64,000 nucleotides of DNA from Robiginitomaculum sp. (GTDB lineage: Bacteria; Pseudomonadota; Alphaproteobacteria; Caulobacterales; Maricaulaceae). Location: contig NVWK01000002.1 of NCBI GenBank assembly GCA_002733605.1, forward strand, positions 186,001 to 250,000. The letters are read 5' to 3'. The notes beneath the pieces are model-generated. The model searched no databases, had not been told where the DNA came from, and worked only from the letters and a program-made list of their open reading frames with translations. Of this stretch, positions 26,546 to 34,926 are shown in pieces. Positions within the stretch are counted from its first letter, which is position 1. Each line of letters starts with the position of its first letter. The translations under genes were made by a program, and so were the position numbers.

Positions 26546-27973
26546 ATGTTTGAACGATTTTTTTTAGGAAGACTGTCCGGCAAATTGCTGGCGATGACGA
26601 TTGTTTTTGTCATGCTGGCCGAAGTCGTCATCTTCATCCCTTCCGCCTCTATGTTCCGCCAAAACTGGTTGCAAGAACGGGCCGAAGCCGCCGGACTTTT
26701 AACCTTGGCCATTGAGGGCGTCCCCAATTATGAAGGCGGCGAAATGCTGTCGGATCAATTTATGCACGACACCAGCGTCTCTATGGTTGCCCAAATGCGC
26801 GCAGGCCTTCCCCACGGCGAAGACGCTCGCCAAATCGTACTCGGCGTGCCGCCGATCAATAGCAAGATTTATACAACCGATTTGCGCAAAAAACGACGCC
26901 TGCCATTGTTTCGCGATAGTTTCCGTGACTTCTTCGGCAACAGTCACGGATATATCCGTATCCTGTCCGAACCCACGGTCAAAGGCGTACAAACCTTGGT
27001 CATTTATGTACCGCGCAGTGCTTTGAAAATGGCTTTGCAAGATTATTGCCAGCGGGTTTTACTCTGGTCACTGGCCATTTCCGTTTTAACCGGCTTGATG
27101 ATTTATCTGGCTTTATCGCGCATGATCGTCCGGCCCGTTCATACATTGGCACAGGATATGGCCGCCTTTCGTACCGACCCCCGCAAACGCATAATCCCCT
27201 CAACGCCCAATGCGCGGCGCGACGAAATAGGACAATTGCAGCGCGAATTTGTCGATATGAGAGACGGTGTGCGTACCGTTTTCAAACAGCAAGAACGCCT
27301 CGCAACCCTCGGCATGGCCATGGCCAAAATCAATCATGATCTGCGCAATGTCTTGACCTCGACCCAGCTTATTTCTGATCGTCTCGCCGATGACCCGGAT
27401 GAAAAAATCAGCAAGATGGGCAAACGCCTCGTGCGCGCCGTCGATCGGGGCGTGAAATTATGCGAAGCCACCTTGTCATTTTCACAAAGCGTTGAAGAAC
27501 GCCCCCAACCCCGCAATACAAAACTGGCCCCCCTCATTGATGACGCCATTATCGATTGTATCGCCGAAGAAGACAAAGCAGAGACGGCGATACAATTTAC
27601 CAATCACATTGATCGAAAATTACAAATTTTTGCCGATCCCGACCACACCTACCGCATCTTCCTCAACCTGCTCCGCAATGCGGTGCAGGCCATGCAGGAT
27701 AGCGAAATAAAAACCTTAAATGTCGAAGCCAGTGAAATTGACGGGAAAATCCTGATCCGCATTGCCGATACCGGCCCGGGCCTGCCCTCCAAAGCCAAAG
27801 AAAACCTGTTCAAAGCCTTCACCTCGTCCACCCATGCAGGCGGGACGGGTCTTGGCCTTACGATTTCGCGTGAACTGGCGCGCGCCCAAGGCGGCAATCT
27901 CCAGCTTGAAAGCACAGGGGCGGACGGCACCGTATTTTTGGTAGGCTTACCGGCACAGAAAAACGCGGCTTAA
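26546..27973 (+). CDS. Membrane sensor histidine kinase (orphan)
   Basis: The 475-residue kinase has two membrane segments (about 12-34 and 167-190) around a roughly 130-residue periplasmic sensor region. A HAMP linker (SRMIVRPVHTLAQDM) follows, then a HisKA box MAKINHDLRNVLTS with the phosphoacceptor His, and an ATPase domain: NLLRNAVQAM (N box), IADTGPGLP (G1), GGTGLGLTISRELARAQGG (G2). No response-regulator gene is adjacent, so its partner lies elsewhere. It follows the flavoprotein gene by 35 bp. The signal is unknown; codon use resembles its neighbours. Confidence 0.93.
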   Translation: MFERFFLGRLSGKLLAMTIVFVMLAEVVIFIPSASMFRQNWLQERAEAAGLLTLAIEGVPNYEGGEMLSDQFMHDTSVSMVAQMRAGLPHGEDARQIVLGVPPINSKIYTTDLRKKRRLPLFRDSFRDFFGNSHGYIRILSEPTVKGVQTLVIYVPRSALKMALQDYCQRVLLWSLAISVLTGLMIYLALSRMIVRPVHTLAQDMAAFRTDPRKRIIPSTPNARRDEIGQLQREFVDMRDGVRTVFKQQERLATLGMAMAKINHDLRNVLTSTQLISDRLADDPDEKISKMGKRLVRAVDRGVKLCEATLSFSQSVEERPQPRNTKLAPLIDDAIIDCIAEEDKAETAIQFTNHIDRKLQIFADPDHTYRIFLNLLRNAVQAMQDSEIKTLNVEASEIDGKILIRIADTGPGLPSKAKENLFKAFTSSTHAGGTGLGLTISRELARAQGGNLQLESTGADGTVFLVGLPAQKNAA

Positions 27974-27982
27974 AAAGTTCGA

Positions 27983-28633
27983 TCAGACGGCCCCGCGTCG
28001 CCAGATAAATGCCAGTAACAAAAAGAACCCCACAAAGCACCAGTTCGGCCAGCCGCCAATAATGATACTCCCCAGCGGAGCCGGAACTAAAGGCGTAAGC
28101 GGGCCTTTCAACAAAGTCAAAAATGTGGGCACAAACAAAATGATCCATTTCGGAAACACCGTTTTATGGCGCAACACCATATAGATAAACAACACCGAAG
28201 CCGCCGTGCCTAGCACAAATGCAATCTTCCCCATCGTCGCGATCAAAGCCTGCACAAACGGCACCACTTGTCCCAAATCATGCGCGCCGACAAACCCGAC
28301 CACCGCATAAATACTGTGAAATGCGCCCGCCAAAATCCACAGAACAATAAACCCGATAGAGATGAGAGCCGCCAGAATTTTATTGTGCGGCTTCAACGCC
28401 ACATAAAACAAACAAGATCCGAGCGCGTAAAAAATCCCTGAAAACGGCCCCGCCACCGCGCCCCAAATCAGGCGTTCGTTTGACATGGCGTGCATGGCAG
28501 GCATGCTTTGAAACTCGGTCCCGCTGACCCACGGCGTCAGGAAAAACAGAAAATCTCCGATCAACATCAACACACCACCAAGCACGCCAAAAAGTGCCAA
28601 AGTCCTGAGATGTTTTATATTGACATTGTCCAT
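27983..28633 (-). CDS. Hypothetical multi-pass membrane protein
   Basis: The 216-residue protein has about six hydrophobic segments (near 12-34, 55-77, 85-108, 125-150, 160-178 and 188-212) and few charged residues between them. I have only a weak impression of a DUF6796-like family and see no catalytic motif. It converges with the kinase gene (9 bp between stops) and lies 25 bp after ybaB on the same strand, so it might be read through from dnaX-ybaB. Confidence 0.7.
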   Translation of the reverse strand: MDNVNIKHLRTLALFGVLGGVLMLIGDFLFFLTPWVSGTEFQSMPAMHAMSNERLIWGAVAGPFSGIFYALGSCLFYVALKPHNKILAALISIGFIVLWILAGAFHSIYAVVGFVGAHDLGQVVPFVQALIATMGKIAFVLGTAASVLFIYMVLRHKTVFPKWIILFVPTFLTLLKGPLTPLVPAPLGSIIIGGWPNWCFVGFFLLLAFIWRRGAV

Positions 28634-28658
28634 AACCAGCCCTCTTTAGCAGTACTCG

Positions 28659-28982
28659 TTAGAACGGCATATCCAGACCGGGCGGGAGCTGGATATCTCC
28701 CATAGCGGATTTCATTGTCTCTTGTTGTTTCTGGTCAAGCTTGACCTTGGCATCATGAAACGCCGCAATAATTAAATCCTCAAGAATTTCGCTCTCGTCT
28801 TTATCGATTAAAACCGGATCGATTTTCAAGGTTTGCATATGCCCTTCCCCGGACAGGGTTAGCCGTACCAGACCACCACCGGAACTGCCTTCGGCAATCA
28901 GATCGGCCACTTGCGCTTTCGCCTCTTCCATTTTTTCTTGCATGGCTTTTGCCTGTTTCATCAGGCCCATAATATCTTTCAT
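28659..28982 (-). CDS. ybaB: YbaB/EbfC nucleoid-associated protein
   Basis: The 107-residue protein has the YbaB pattern: MKDIMGLMKQAKAMQEKMEEAKAQV-type N-terminal helix, GGGLVRLTLSGEGHMQTLKIDP and a C-terminal helix ending GDIQLPPGLDMPF. It binds DNA as a tweezer-like dimer. It overlaps the dnaX stop by 4 bases, the conserved dnaX-ybaB pairing; the third usual partner, recR, is at 8297. Confidence 0.95.
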   Translation of the reverse strand: MKDIMGLMKQAKAMQEKMEEAKAQVADLIAEGSSGGGLVRLTLSGEGHMQTLKIDPVLIDKDESEILEDLIIAAFHDAKVKLDQKQQETMKSAMGDIQLPPGLDMPF

Positions 28983-30703
28983 CGGGTCTCATCCTTATTA
29001 AAGTCCGCTTCAATCACATTGGACACAGCTTCTCTGTCCCGAAATTCGATTTCAACCCCCGGAAAAATCTCGCGCGCTTTGACAACAAGCGGATGCGCCT
29101 GTTCATAAGCCTCGCGTTGCTTAAAGGCTGCCCTGCCCTGCTCGATCAAACTCGGCCCGCCCTCGACATCAGGATCGGGCAGAACCTTCCACGCGACTCC
29201 TGTCACATCTTGTAGATATTTGGACAGGCGCGGCGCAAGGTTTGCGGGCGCGTTCGGGCCGGGCTGAAAAATCACCTTGCCCATTTCAAATAAAACCGGG
29301 CGCACATATTGCCGCACATCATATTTCAAACTGGTCTCGGATTTTGGCATGCCCTCCACCATCTCCGCCAAGCCCTCGATACGCATATGAGGCTCGGTGT
29401 GCGGCGCAGGGGCAGGCTGTAACAAAGGCTGGGATTGTTGTCCCTGAGAAGCAGATGGGGCAAGCCCCGAAGAAGGTGCAGATGCTATGGGCGCGGGTTC
29501 CGTCCGCGCACCAGACGGAGCGTCCGGCGTATCTTTCAAACCCTGTAGCAATTGCGCCGCCAATTCCGGTGGTGGTAAATCCGCCGCCACAGACATCCGC
29601 AACACAGCCATTTCAGCCGCCGCCAACGGATCAGGCGCACCACGCACATCATCATGTGATTTCAACAACATTTGCCAAAGACGGGTAATTTGCCCCATGC
29701 TTAAATCGGCCGCCAAAGCATGTAAACGGCGAATATGATCAGGGGCCGCGTCAAATTCACACGCCTCGCCCAAAATTTTGGCCCGTGAGGTTTCGTGACA
29801 AATATCAAGCAAATCACGGATGATCACCGCCGGATCGGCCCCGTCATTATATTGATCGCGAACTTCGTTTAAGGCCCCTTTGGCATCACCCTTGGCGGCC
29901 AAGCTAAACAAATCCAGCACGCGTCCACGATCTGCAAGCCCCAGCATCGCGCGGATATGCTCTTCGTCAACTTCCGTGTCGCCTTCGGCCTGCACGATCG
30001 CCTGGTCCAGCAAAGACAAGCCATCGCGTACCGAGCCCTCTGCGGCGCGCGCAATCAGGGCCAAACCGTCCTTGGAAATTTTGGCCTCCTCTTTTTCACA
30101 AATTCCGGCCAGATGCGTAGTGAGTTCCCCCGCCTCGACCCGACGCAAATCAAACCGCTGACAACGGGATAAAACCGTGACGGGTATTTTGCGGATTTCC
30201 GTCGTTGCGAAAATAAACTTGGCATGATCCGGTGGCTCTTCCAGCGTTTTCAACAGCGCATTAAACGCTGCGCTCGAGAGCATGTGCACCTCGTCAATAA
30301 TGTAAACTTTGTAACGGGCCGAAACCGGCGCATAGCGCACACTGTCAAGGATTTCACGAATATCACCCACACCGGTACGCGAAGCCGCATCCATTTCCAT
30401 CACATCCATATGCGAAGATTTATTGATCGCCTCACAATGAATCCCCGGCGGATCAAGCACAACGCTCGGCCCCTCGTGTGGCCCTTCATAATTCAGGGCC
30501 CGCGCCAACAACCGTGCGGTCGTAGTTTTCCCGATCCCGCGCACACCGGTCAGCATGAAGGCATGCGCCACCCGCCCCGTCGCAAACGCATTGGTCAGAG
30601 TTTTGACCATCGCATCTTGGCCAATCATATCTTCAAACGTCATCGGGCGGTATTTCCGCGCAAGAACTTGGTAATTGGTGTTGGAATCGGTTGTGTCGCT
30701 CAT
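28979..30703 (-). CDS. dnaX: DNA polymerase III subunit gamma/tau
   Basis: The 574-residue protein has the clamp-loader core: LARKYRPMTFEDMIGQ, Walker A GVRGIGKTTTARLLA (about 53-67), DEVHMLSSAAFNALLKTLEEPP (Walker B) and FATTEIRKIPVTVLSRCQRFDLR (sensor 1/arginine finger). A Pro/Ala/Ser-rich linker (about 395-445) and a C-terminal tau-like region follow. The zinc module normally placed after the Walker A helix is degenerate: only one cysteine (IHCEAI) remains where others have four. The SRP RNA gene lies upstream, a common alphaproteobacterial arrangement. I saw no A-rich slippery run that would make a separate gamma form. Confidence 0.96.
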   Translation of the reverse strand: MSDTTDSNTNYQVLARKYRPMTFEDMIGQDAMVKTLTNAFATGRVAHAFMLTGVRGIGKTTTARLLARALNYEGPHEGPSVVLDPPGIHCEAINKSSHMDVMEMDAASRTGVGDIREILDSVRYAPVSARYKVYIIDEVHMLSSAAFNALLKTLEEPPDHAKFIFATTEIRKIPVTVLSRCQRFDLRRVEAGELTTHLAGICEKEEAKISKDGLALIARAAEGSVRDGLSLLDQAIVQAEGDTEVDEEHIRAMLGLADRGRVLDLFSLAAKGDAKGALNEVRDQYNDGADPAVIIRDLLDICHETSRAKILGEACEFDAAPDHIRRLHALAADLSMGQITRLWQMLLKSHDDVRGAPDPLAAAEMAVLRMSVAADLPPPELAAQLLQGLKDTPDAPSGARTEPAPIASAPSSGLAPSASQGQQSQPLLQPAPAPHTEPHMRIEGLAEMVEGMPKSETSLKYDVRQYVRPVLFEMGKVIFQPGPNAPANLAPRLSKYLQDVTGVAWKVLPDPDVEGGPSLIEQGRAAFKQREAYEQAHPLVVKAREIFPGVEIEFRDREAVSNVIEADFNKDETR

Positions 30704-30784
30704 ATCAGCGCTTTGTAGCGTGGATATGTTGGCATGGGAAGTGACGATATAAAAACCCGTTCATTTCTCCATCCTCCATTCCCC

Positions 30785-30924
30785 CCCACACACACCGCTC
30801 ATTCCCGCGAAAGCGGGGATCCAGGTTTTTGGCGGCTCTATGATGCAAAATAAGACGTAAAATTGATCCCTTAACCCAGAAAAAATTGGATCCCCATTTT
30901 CATGGGGATGAGCGGGTGTGTGGG
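30785..30924. repeat. REP/BIME-like inverted pair of palindromic units
   Basis: Two units of about 39 bases face each other: 30785-30823 and 30887-30924, separated by 63 bases. Each unit contains its own hairpin (TCCCGCGAAAGCGGG in the left, CCCCATTTTCATGGGG in the right) flanked by GGATCC and an ACACACC-type end. The units align over their length, and differences inside the hairpin stems are paired, so each still folds. CATTCCCGCGAAAGCGGG cores are typical of repetitive extragenic palindromes. It lies between dnaX and the SRP RNA gene. Confidence 0.65.
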
Positions 30925-31065
30925 AAATACAACAAAGGACGTGAAGCACTTAGCGCGCCCAAAAATATAAATGGGAATGTAATAACAAGAGGCACCCCAA
31001 GGGTACTTCTTCGCTACGCTCAGGGCGCGAGGAGGGCCGAAGGCCCGACCGGGAATGTAAGAAAG
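30925..31065. other. Non-coding stretch downstream of the SRP RNA
   Basis: This part of the 561-bp gap between dnaX and nudC has no credible gene. It holds a GGGCC-GAA-GGCCC hairpin (31034-31046) that could lie near the SRP RNA 3' end, but there is no T-run after it on either strand. The remaining 31163-31264 upstream of nudC probably holds divergent promoters for the RNA and nudC. Confidence 0.5.
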
Positions 31066-31162
31066 TGGAAGGCTGAACGACGACCCGAGAAAAACTCGTT
31101 ACGGCTGCTTCGTTCCCGATCTGACCGGGTTGGCGAGGACCTCGTCCGCTGCCAACCTTCCA
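31066..31162 (-). ncRNA. ffs: Small signal recognition particle RNA (4.5S)
   Basis: The minus strand carries the universally conserved SRP domain IV: GGTCAG, a GGAA tetraloop and CGAAGCAGCC with the internal-loop bases in the expected order. The ends TGGAAGG (31162-31156) and CCTTCCA (31072-31066) pair, giving a 97-base hairpin RNA. It binds Ffh and targets membrane proteins for insertion. The base pair closing the tetraloop is G-C here rather than the usual C-G, a compensated change. Position upstream of dnaX matches other alphaproteobacteria. The exact ends are estimated from the terminal helix. Confidence 0.93.
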
Positions 31163-31264
31163 AGCGGGCTTATGCCGCCTTATGGCCCCGGGCGCAAGCA
31201 AATAAACTGTGGTCAACACCGCCCAACACAGCTACATAGACGGGCTAATATATCAGGAGTGAAC

Positions 31265-32158
31265 ATGTCCGAAACAGCTATGGCCTTCGCAGGCGCCCCG
31301 CTAGATTTGGCCGAAAACCAACGCTCGACCGAACAGTTGACCGCCTTTTCCAAAGCCCGCAAAGCCCAGGCCCTCATCATGCACCACGGCCAGTTTTTGA
31401 CCAAAAACGGCACCCTCGCAACACTTCCGCCTATGAAACTGGTAGGCAAACATCTTTATGACCCCGGCCCCCTGTTTTTAGGACTGGATGGTAACATCCC
31501 GCTCTTCGCGTTTTCACTCGCACAGGAAGACGAAGCCCTGGACCTTGTCAACGGGACGGCGCTAGAACCTATACGCAACCTTGCCCTGACCCTGCCACCC
31601 AAAGAACTGGCCTTAGCGGGACGGGCGAAATCCTTGTTTGACTGGCACCGCGCCCATAAATTCTGCGCCATGTGCGGCAAGGAAAGCCAAGTGCAAAACG
31701 GCGGCGTCACCCGCAAATGCCCAAGCTGTAACACCGATCATTTCCCGCGGGTCAATCCGGTCGTTATCATGCTAGTTGCCAATGGAGATAACTGCCTGTT
31801 GGGGCGTGGCCCCGAATGGCCGGAAGGCGCCTATTCCTGCCTTGCCGGCTTTGTTTCGTCCGGCGAAACCGTAGAAGAAGCCTGCGTCCGCGAAGTGTTT
31901 GAAGAAGTTGGCATCCACGTCCAAAACCCGACATATAAATTCAGCCAGCCTTGGCCATTTCCAAGTCAGCTGATGATGGGCCTGTTTTGTGAAGCCACAA
32001 CCACCGAAATCACACTGGACAAGAAAGAACTTGCCGATGCCATATGGGTCTCCAAAGATACTGTGCGCGCTGCGTTCGACGGCACGGACACAACATTTCT
32101 GTGCCCACCACCTTTCACAATTGCCCATCAACTGCTTAAAAAATGGATAGAGGCTTAA
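31265..32158 (+). CDS. nudC: NADH pyrophosphatase / RNA decapping hydrolase NudC
   Basis: ATG 31265 with GGAG upstream gives MSETAMAFAGAPLDLAEN; the longer frame runs through the SRP RNA gene. The 297-residue protein has a NudC N-terminal domain, a four-cysteine zinc site (CAMCGKE and CPSCNTDHFPR), the Nudix box GFVSSGETVEEACVREVFEEVG and the NudC-specific SQPWPFPSQ motif. It cleaves NAD(H) and removes NAD caps from RNA. It converges with the DoxX gene with a 4-base overlap of stops. Confidence 0.94.
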   Translation: MSETAMAFAGAPLDLAENQRSTEQLTAFSKARKAQALIMHHGQFLTKNGTLATLPPMKLVGKHLYDPGPLFLGLDGNIPLFAFSLAQEDEALDLVNGTALEPIRNLALTLPPKELALAGRAKSLFDWHRAHKFCAMCGKESQVQNGGVTRKCPSCNTDHFPRVNPVVIMLVANGDNCLLGRGPEWPEGAYSCLAGFVSSGETVEEACVREVFEEVGIHVQNPTYKFSQPWPFPSQLMMGLFCEATTTEITLDKKELADAIWVSKDTVRAAFDGTDTTFLCPPPFTIAHQLLKKWIEA

Positions 32159-32631
32159 GCGCTAAACACCGCCTTACAGATACCGCGAAGGACATTGGCT
32201 AATTGTTTGCGACGCCAAACAATTAGGGTCGCGCACGACAGCCATACACACACAGCCATAACGAACAGCAAGCCACCATCATTATTGGGATCGGTACCGA
32301 GCGGGGTAAACAGATGAAAGCTGATCGCGCCGCTCATAACGCCCAGCCCTATCAATGCGCCAATCGCCTGCAAACGCCGCAGGGCCGGTAAAATGCCCAG
32401 CAACAGCAAAGCGGATGCCACAAGCTCTGCACTGCCGATCACATATTGTGAAAACAGGCCCGTATGGGCAAACAGACCTTGCGCGCCCAAACTGCCAGCC
32501 CAGACGTCAAGCCTGTTAAATATTTCCTGAGTGTTCGGGTGATCGGTGAATTTAAACCGGAGTGAGTCTATAAAAATCATCGATGCAAATATCGCCAATA
32601 TGTGCGGGATATACCTCATAAATTTTTTCAT
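32155..32631 (-). CDS. DoxX-like membrane protein
   Basis: The 158-residue protein has four membrane segments (about 6-24, 62-83, 88-110 and 125-145), with the DoxX-type pattern of a charged loop FTDHPNTQEIFNRLDVWAG after the first segment, then YVIGSAELVASALLLLG. The DoxX family includes quinol-oxidase accessory and unknown membrane proteins. It lies 12 bp downstream of the YHS-domain gene on the same strand, and the two are probably one transcript. Confidence 0.8.
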   Translation of the reverse strand: MKKFMRYIPHILAIFASMIFIDSLRFKFTDHPNTQEIFNRLDVWAGSLGAQGLFAHTGLFSQYVIGSAELVASALLLLGILPALRRLQAIGALIGLGVMSGAISFHLFTPLGTDPNNDGGLLFVMAVCVWLSCATLIVWRRKQLANVLRGICKAVFSA

Positions 32632-32643
32632 ACTTGCCTCCTA

Positions 32644-33108
32644 TTACTCTAAAATTTTGGGCCAGTTCTCATCACCTTTGGCAATGAAATTATCCGTATC
32701 TACCAGCCAGCGGGTTTTAATCTTTGCATTATAATTCAGGTACAAACGCCCGTCTTTAATCGTCCAGTGTGTAGGCGACCCTTTGGCCAATTTGTCATTC
32801 GCCAAAGCCCATGCACAATACCCGCCATAAGCGGGCGCATATTTTTGCGGATCAGCCAGAAAGCTCTCCAGATTATCCCGCGTAGAAAATTGCCATTGAG
32901 CATTCTGCCAAACCGTAGAAATTTTGGCGCTGCCTTCCGAGGGGCTGCCCGTATGGAAACTGACTACATCATAACCGCCAGCCGCCAAATTATTGCGCCA
33001 GCTCGTATACACCTCGTCACTTTTTGCGTAGGCAGGAGCGGCGGACACAACTGTCAACGCAACCGGCGTACCGATAAGCGCACACCCTATAAAAATCGAT
33101 TTCAACAT
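32644..33108 (-). CDS. Exported YHS-domain protein
   Basis: The 154-residue protein has a signal peptide (SIFIGCALIGTPVALTVVSAAPAYA). A YHS-like domain follows: AAGGYDVVSFHTGSPSEGSAKI, FSTRDNLESFLADPQKYAPAYGGYCAWALA with the characteristic YGGYCA, and a C-terminal VDTDNFIAKGDENWPK. Such domains often bind metal ions through cysteines; only one is present here. It is likely periplasmic and co-transcribed with the DoxX gene. The function is unknown. Confidence 0.88.
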   Translation of the reverse strand: MLKSIFIGCALIGTPVALTVVSAAPAYAKSDEVYTSWRNNLAAGGYDVVSFHTGSPSEGSAKISTVWQNAQWQFSTRDNLESFLADPQKYAPAYGGYCAWALANDKLAKGSPTHWTIKDGRLYLNYNAKIKTRWLVDTDNFIAKGDENWPKILE

Positions 33109-33173
33109 AAAGCCTCGCTTTCTTAATCCCGTCCCCTTAGCCCCATTTAACGCGAAAGGAAAATCAACACGCC

Positions 33174-34010
33174 CTAACGATTGCGTGAGCTATGCGCGAG
33201 ATAAGTCCCAAGCAGCACGACATTTTCAGAGAAGAAATCTAGCTCTTCCATCGCAAATTTCATAGCGGTCTCGTCTGGATGGCCTTCTACATCGGCGTAA
33301 AACTGCGTCGCCGAAAACGAGCCTTCGACCATGTAGCTTTCCAGCTTGGTCATATTAATCCCGTTGGTTGCAAATCCGCCCATGGCTTTGTACAGGGCGG
33401 ACGGGACATTACGAACCTTAAACACAAAACTGGTCACCATTTTACCACTGCCCATCTTTGGTATTTTTGCCTGTTTGGACAGGGTCAGGAACCGGGTCGT
33501 ATTATGGGTCGCGTCTTCGATATTGGCTTCCAGAATCTCCAGCCCGTAAATCTCTGCCGCCAAATCCGAAGCAATGGCCGCCTCTGAACGATCCCCCGAA
33601 TCGGCAAGCCGCTTGGCCGCCCCCGCCGTATCCAGATCACTGCGCGGCGCAATATCCCATTCGCGCAACCGTTTGCGTACTTGCGACAACGCCATCGGAT
33701 GCGAATACGCGGTTTTGATCTGTTCGCGCTTACTCCCCGGTAAGCCCAGTAAATTATGATGTACCGGCAAATAATGCTCGGCCAGAATATGCAAACCACC
33801 CTCGGGCAATAAATGATAAATATCCGTGACCCGCCCCGCCACCGAGTTCTCCACCGGTATCATGGCCAAATCTGCCTTACCGTCTTTGACCAACTCAAAG
33901 GCGCTGGCAAAACTGCGACACGCCACCGGCTCATAGTCCGGATAATACGATGTGCAGGCCAGGTGCGAAAACGCCCCCGGCATGCCCTGATAGACGATAA
34001 TACCGCTCAT
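33174..34010 (-). CDS. pheA: Prephenate dehydratase
   Basis: The 278-residue protein is a monofunctional dehydratase without a chorismate mutase domain. VYQGMPGAFSHLA starts the catalytic domain, MIPVENSVAGRVTDIYHLL and the TTRFLTL motif with the catalytic Thr-Arg-Phe follow, and an ACT domain (SFVFKVRNVPSALYKAMGGFA) ends the protein. The Phe-binding ESRP motif of other ACT domains reads ESYM here, as in many alphaproteobacteria. It makes phenylpyruvate for phenylalanine synthesis. It overlaps the kdsB stop by 4 bases. Confidence 0.95.
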   Translation of the reverse strand: MSGIIVYQGMPGAFSHLACTSYYPDYEPVACRSFASAFELVKDGKADLAMIPVENSVAGRVTDIYHLLPEGGLHILAEHYLPVHHNLLGLPGSKREQIKTAYSHPMALSQVRKRLREWDIAPRSDLDTAGAAKRLADSGDRSEAAIASDLAAEIYGLEILEANIEDATHNTTRFLTLSKQAKIPKMGSGKMVTSFVFKVRNVPSALYKAMGGFATNGINMTKLESYMVEGSFSATQFYADVEGHPDETAMKFAMEELDFFSENVVLLGTYLAHSSRNR

Positions 34011-34771
34011 AATTGTGTTCCCATAATAATCCGTCTCGCTCGTTCCAAATCCTGTGGTGTATCGACACCCTCCGGCGCACTGTCAATAATACCGGCGTCT
34101 ATGCGCATGCCCGCTTCAAGGGCCCGCAATTGCTCCAGCCGTTCACGTTTTTCCAAAGGCGAAGGCGCGAGGGCACAAAATCTATCCAGAGCCGCCCGCC
34201 GATACGCGTATAAGCCCACATGATGATACACGGGCCCTTCGCCCGAAGGCGCACTGGCGCGTGTAAAATAAAGCGCCCGGCCTCTGTCATCTGTTTCCAG
34301 TGCCAGCACCGCTTTGACCACATTCGGATCGGTAATTTCACGCGGGTCACTCGTCGGCACCACAAGGGTCGCAATGTCACACGCCTGCACTTGGCGCAAC
34401 ACATCCACCGCCGCACTGATGATCAATGGATCAAGCGTCGGTAAATCCCCTTGCACATTGACCACACAATTATACTGGCCATCAGGGTCAATCATTTCAA
34501 CCGCGGCCCTTACCCTGTCCGTCCCCGAAGGCAAATCAGGATCGGTCAGGACAGCCGTCCCGCCTGCAGCGCGAATCGTATCCGCAATCTCGGTTTCCGC
34601 GCAGGCAACAACCACAGGGCCAATATTGGCCGCCTTGGCACGCTCCATAACATGCACAATCATTGCCACCCCGCCAATATCGGCCAAAGGCTTCCCGGGT
34701 AGGCGCGCGGACGCCATACGGGCCGGAATCACCAGAATCGGGGTCAAAATTTCTGTGTTATGATCATTCAT
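34007..34771 (-). CDS. kdsB: CMP-KDO synthetase
   Basis: ATG 34771 (MNDHNTEILTPILVIPARMAS) is taken as start; the longer frame adds nine residues without support. The 254-residue enzyme has PARMASARLPGKPLADIGG (nucleotide binding), VNVQGDLPTLDP with the metal Asp, HHVGLYAYRR and SPLEKRERLEQLRALEAG. It activates KDO as CMP-KDO for lipopolysaccharide core assembly, so the organism makes KDO-containing lipid A. It is coupled to pheA by a 4-base overlap and diverges from the cytochrome c gene. Confidence 0.95.
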   Translation of the reverse strand: MNDHNTEILTPILVIPARMASARLPGKPLADIGGVAMIVHVMERAKAANIGPVVVACAETEIADTIRAAGGTAVLTDPDLPSGTDRVRAAVEMIDPDGQYNCVVNVQGDLPTLDPLIISAAVDVLRQVQACDIATLVVPTSDPREITDPNVVKAVLALETDDRGRALYFTRASAPSGEGPVYHHVGLYAYRRAALDRFCALAPSPLEKRERLEQLRALEAGMRIDAGIIDSAPEGVDTPQDLERARRIIMGTQL

Positions 34772-34926
34772 AGCTCCGTTTAGCCATTTCCAAGCCATTG
34801 GGGCAAGAAAATTAAGCCTTTGAACGCTATAAAGCTTTGCAAATGTCCATATAATTTAATATGAGTGGAACAAGATTCATGCCCCGATAATGTCAAAAGA
34901 CATAGGGGAGACCAAAGGCCAAACTC

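Noticed and set aside
28979-30703. Programmed frameshift in dnaX
   Set aside because: No A-rich slippery heptamer with a following stem was seen by eye; one long frame covers the tau-like product.
30886-31239. 117-codon frame across the dnaX upstream region
   Set aside because: It runs through the REP-like unit and the antisense of the SRP RNA, which explain the sequence better.
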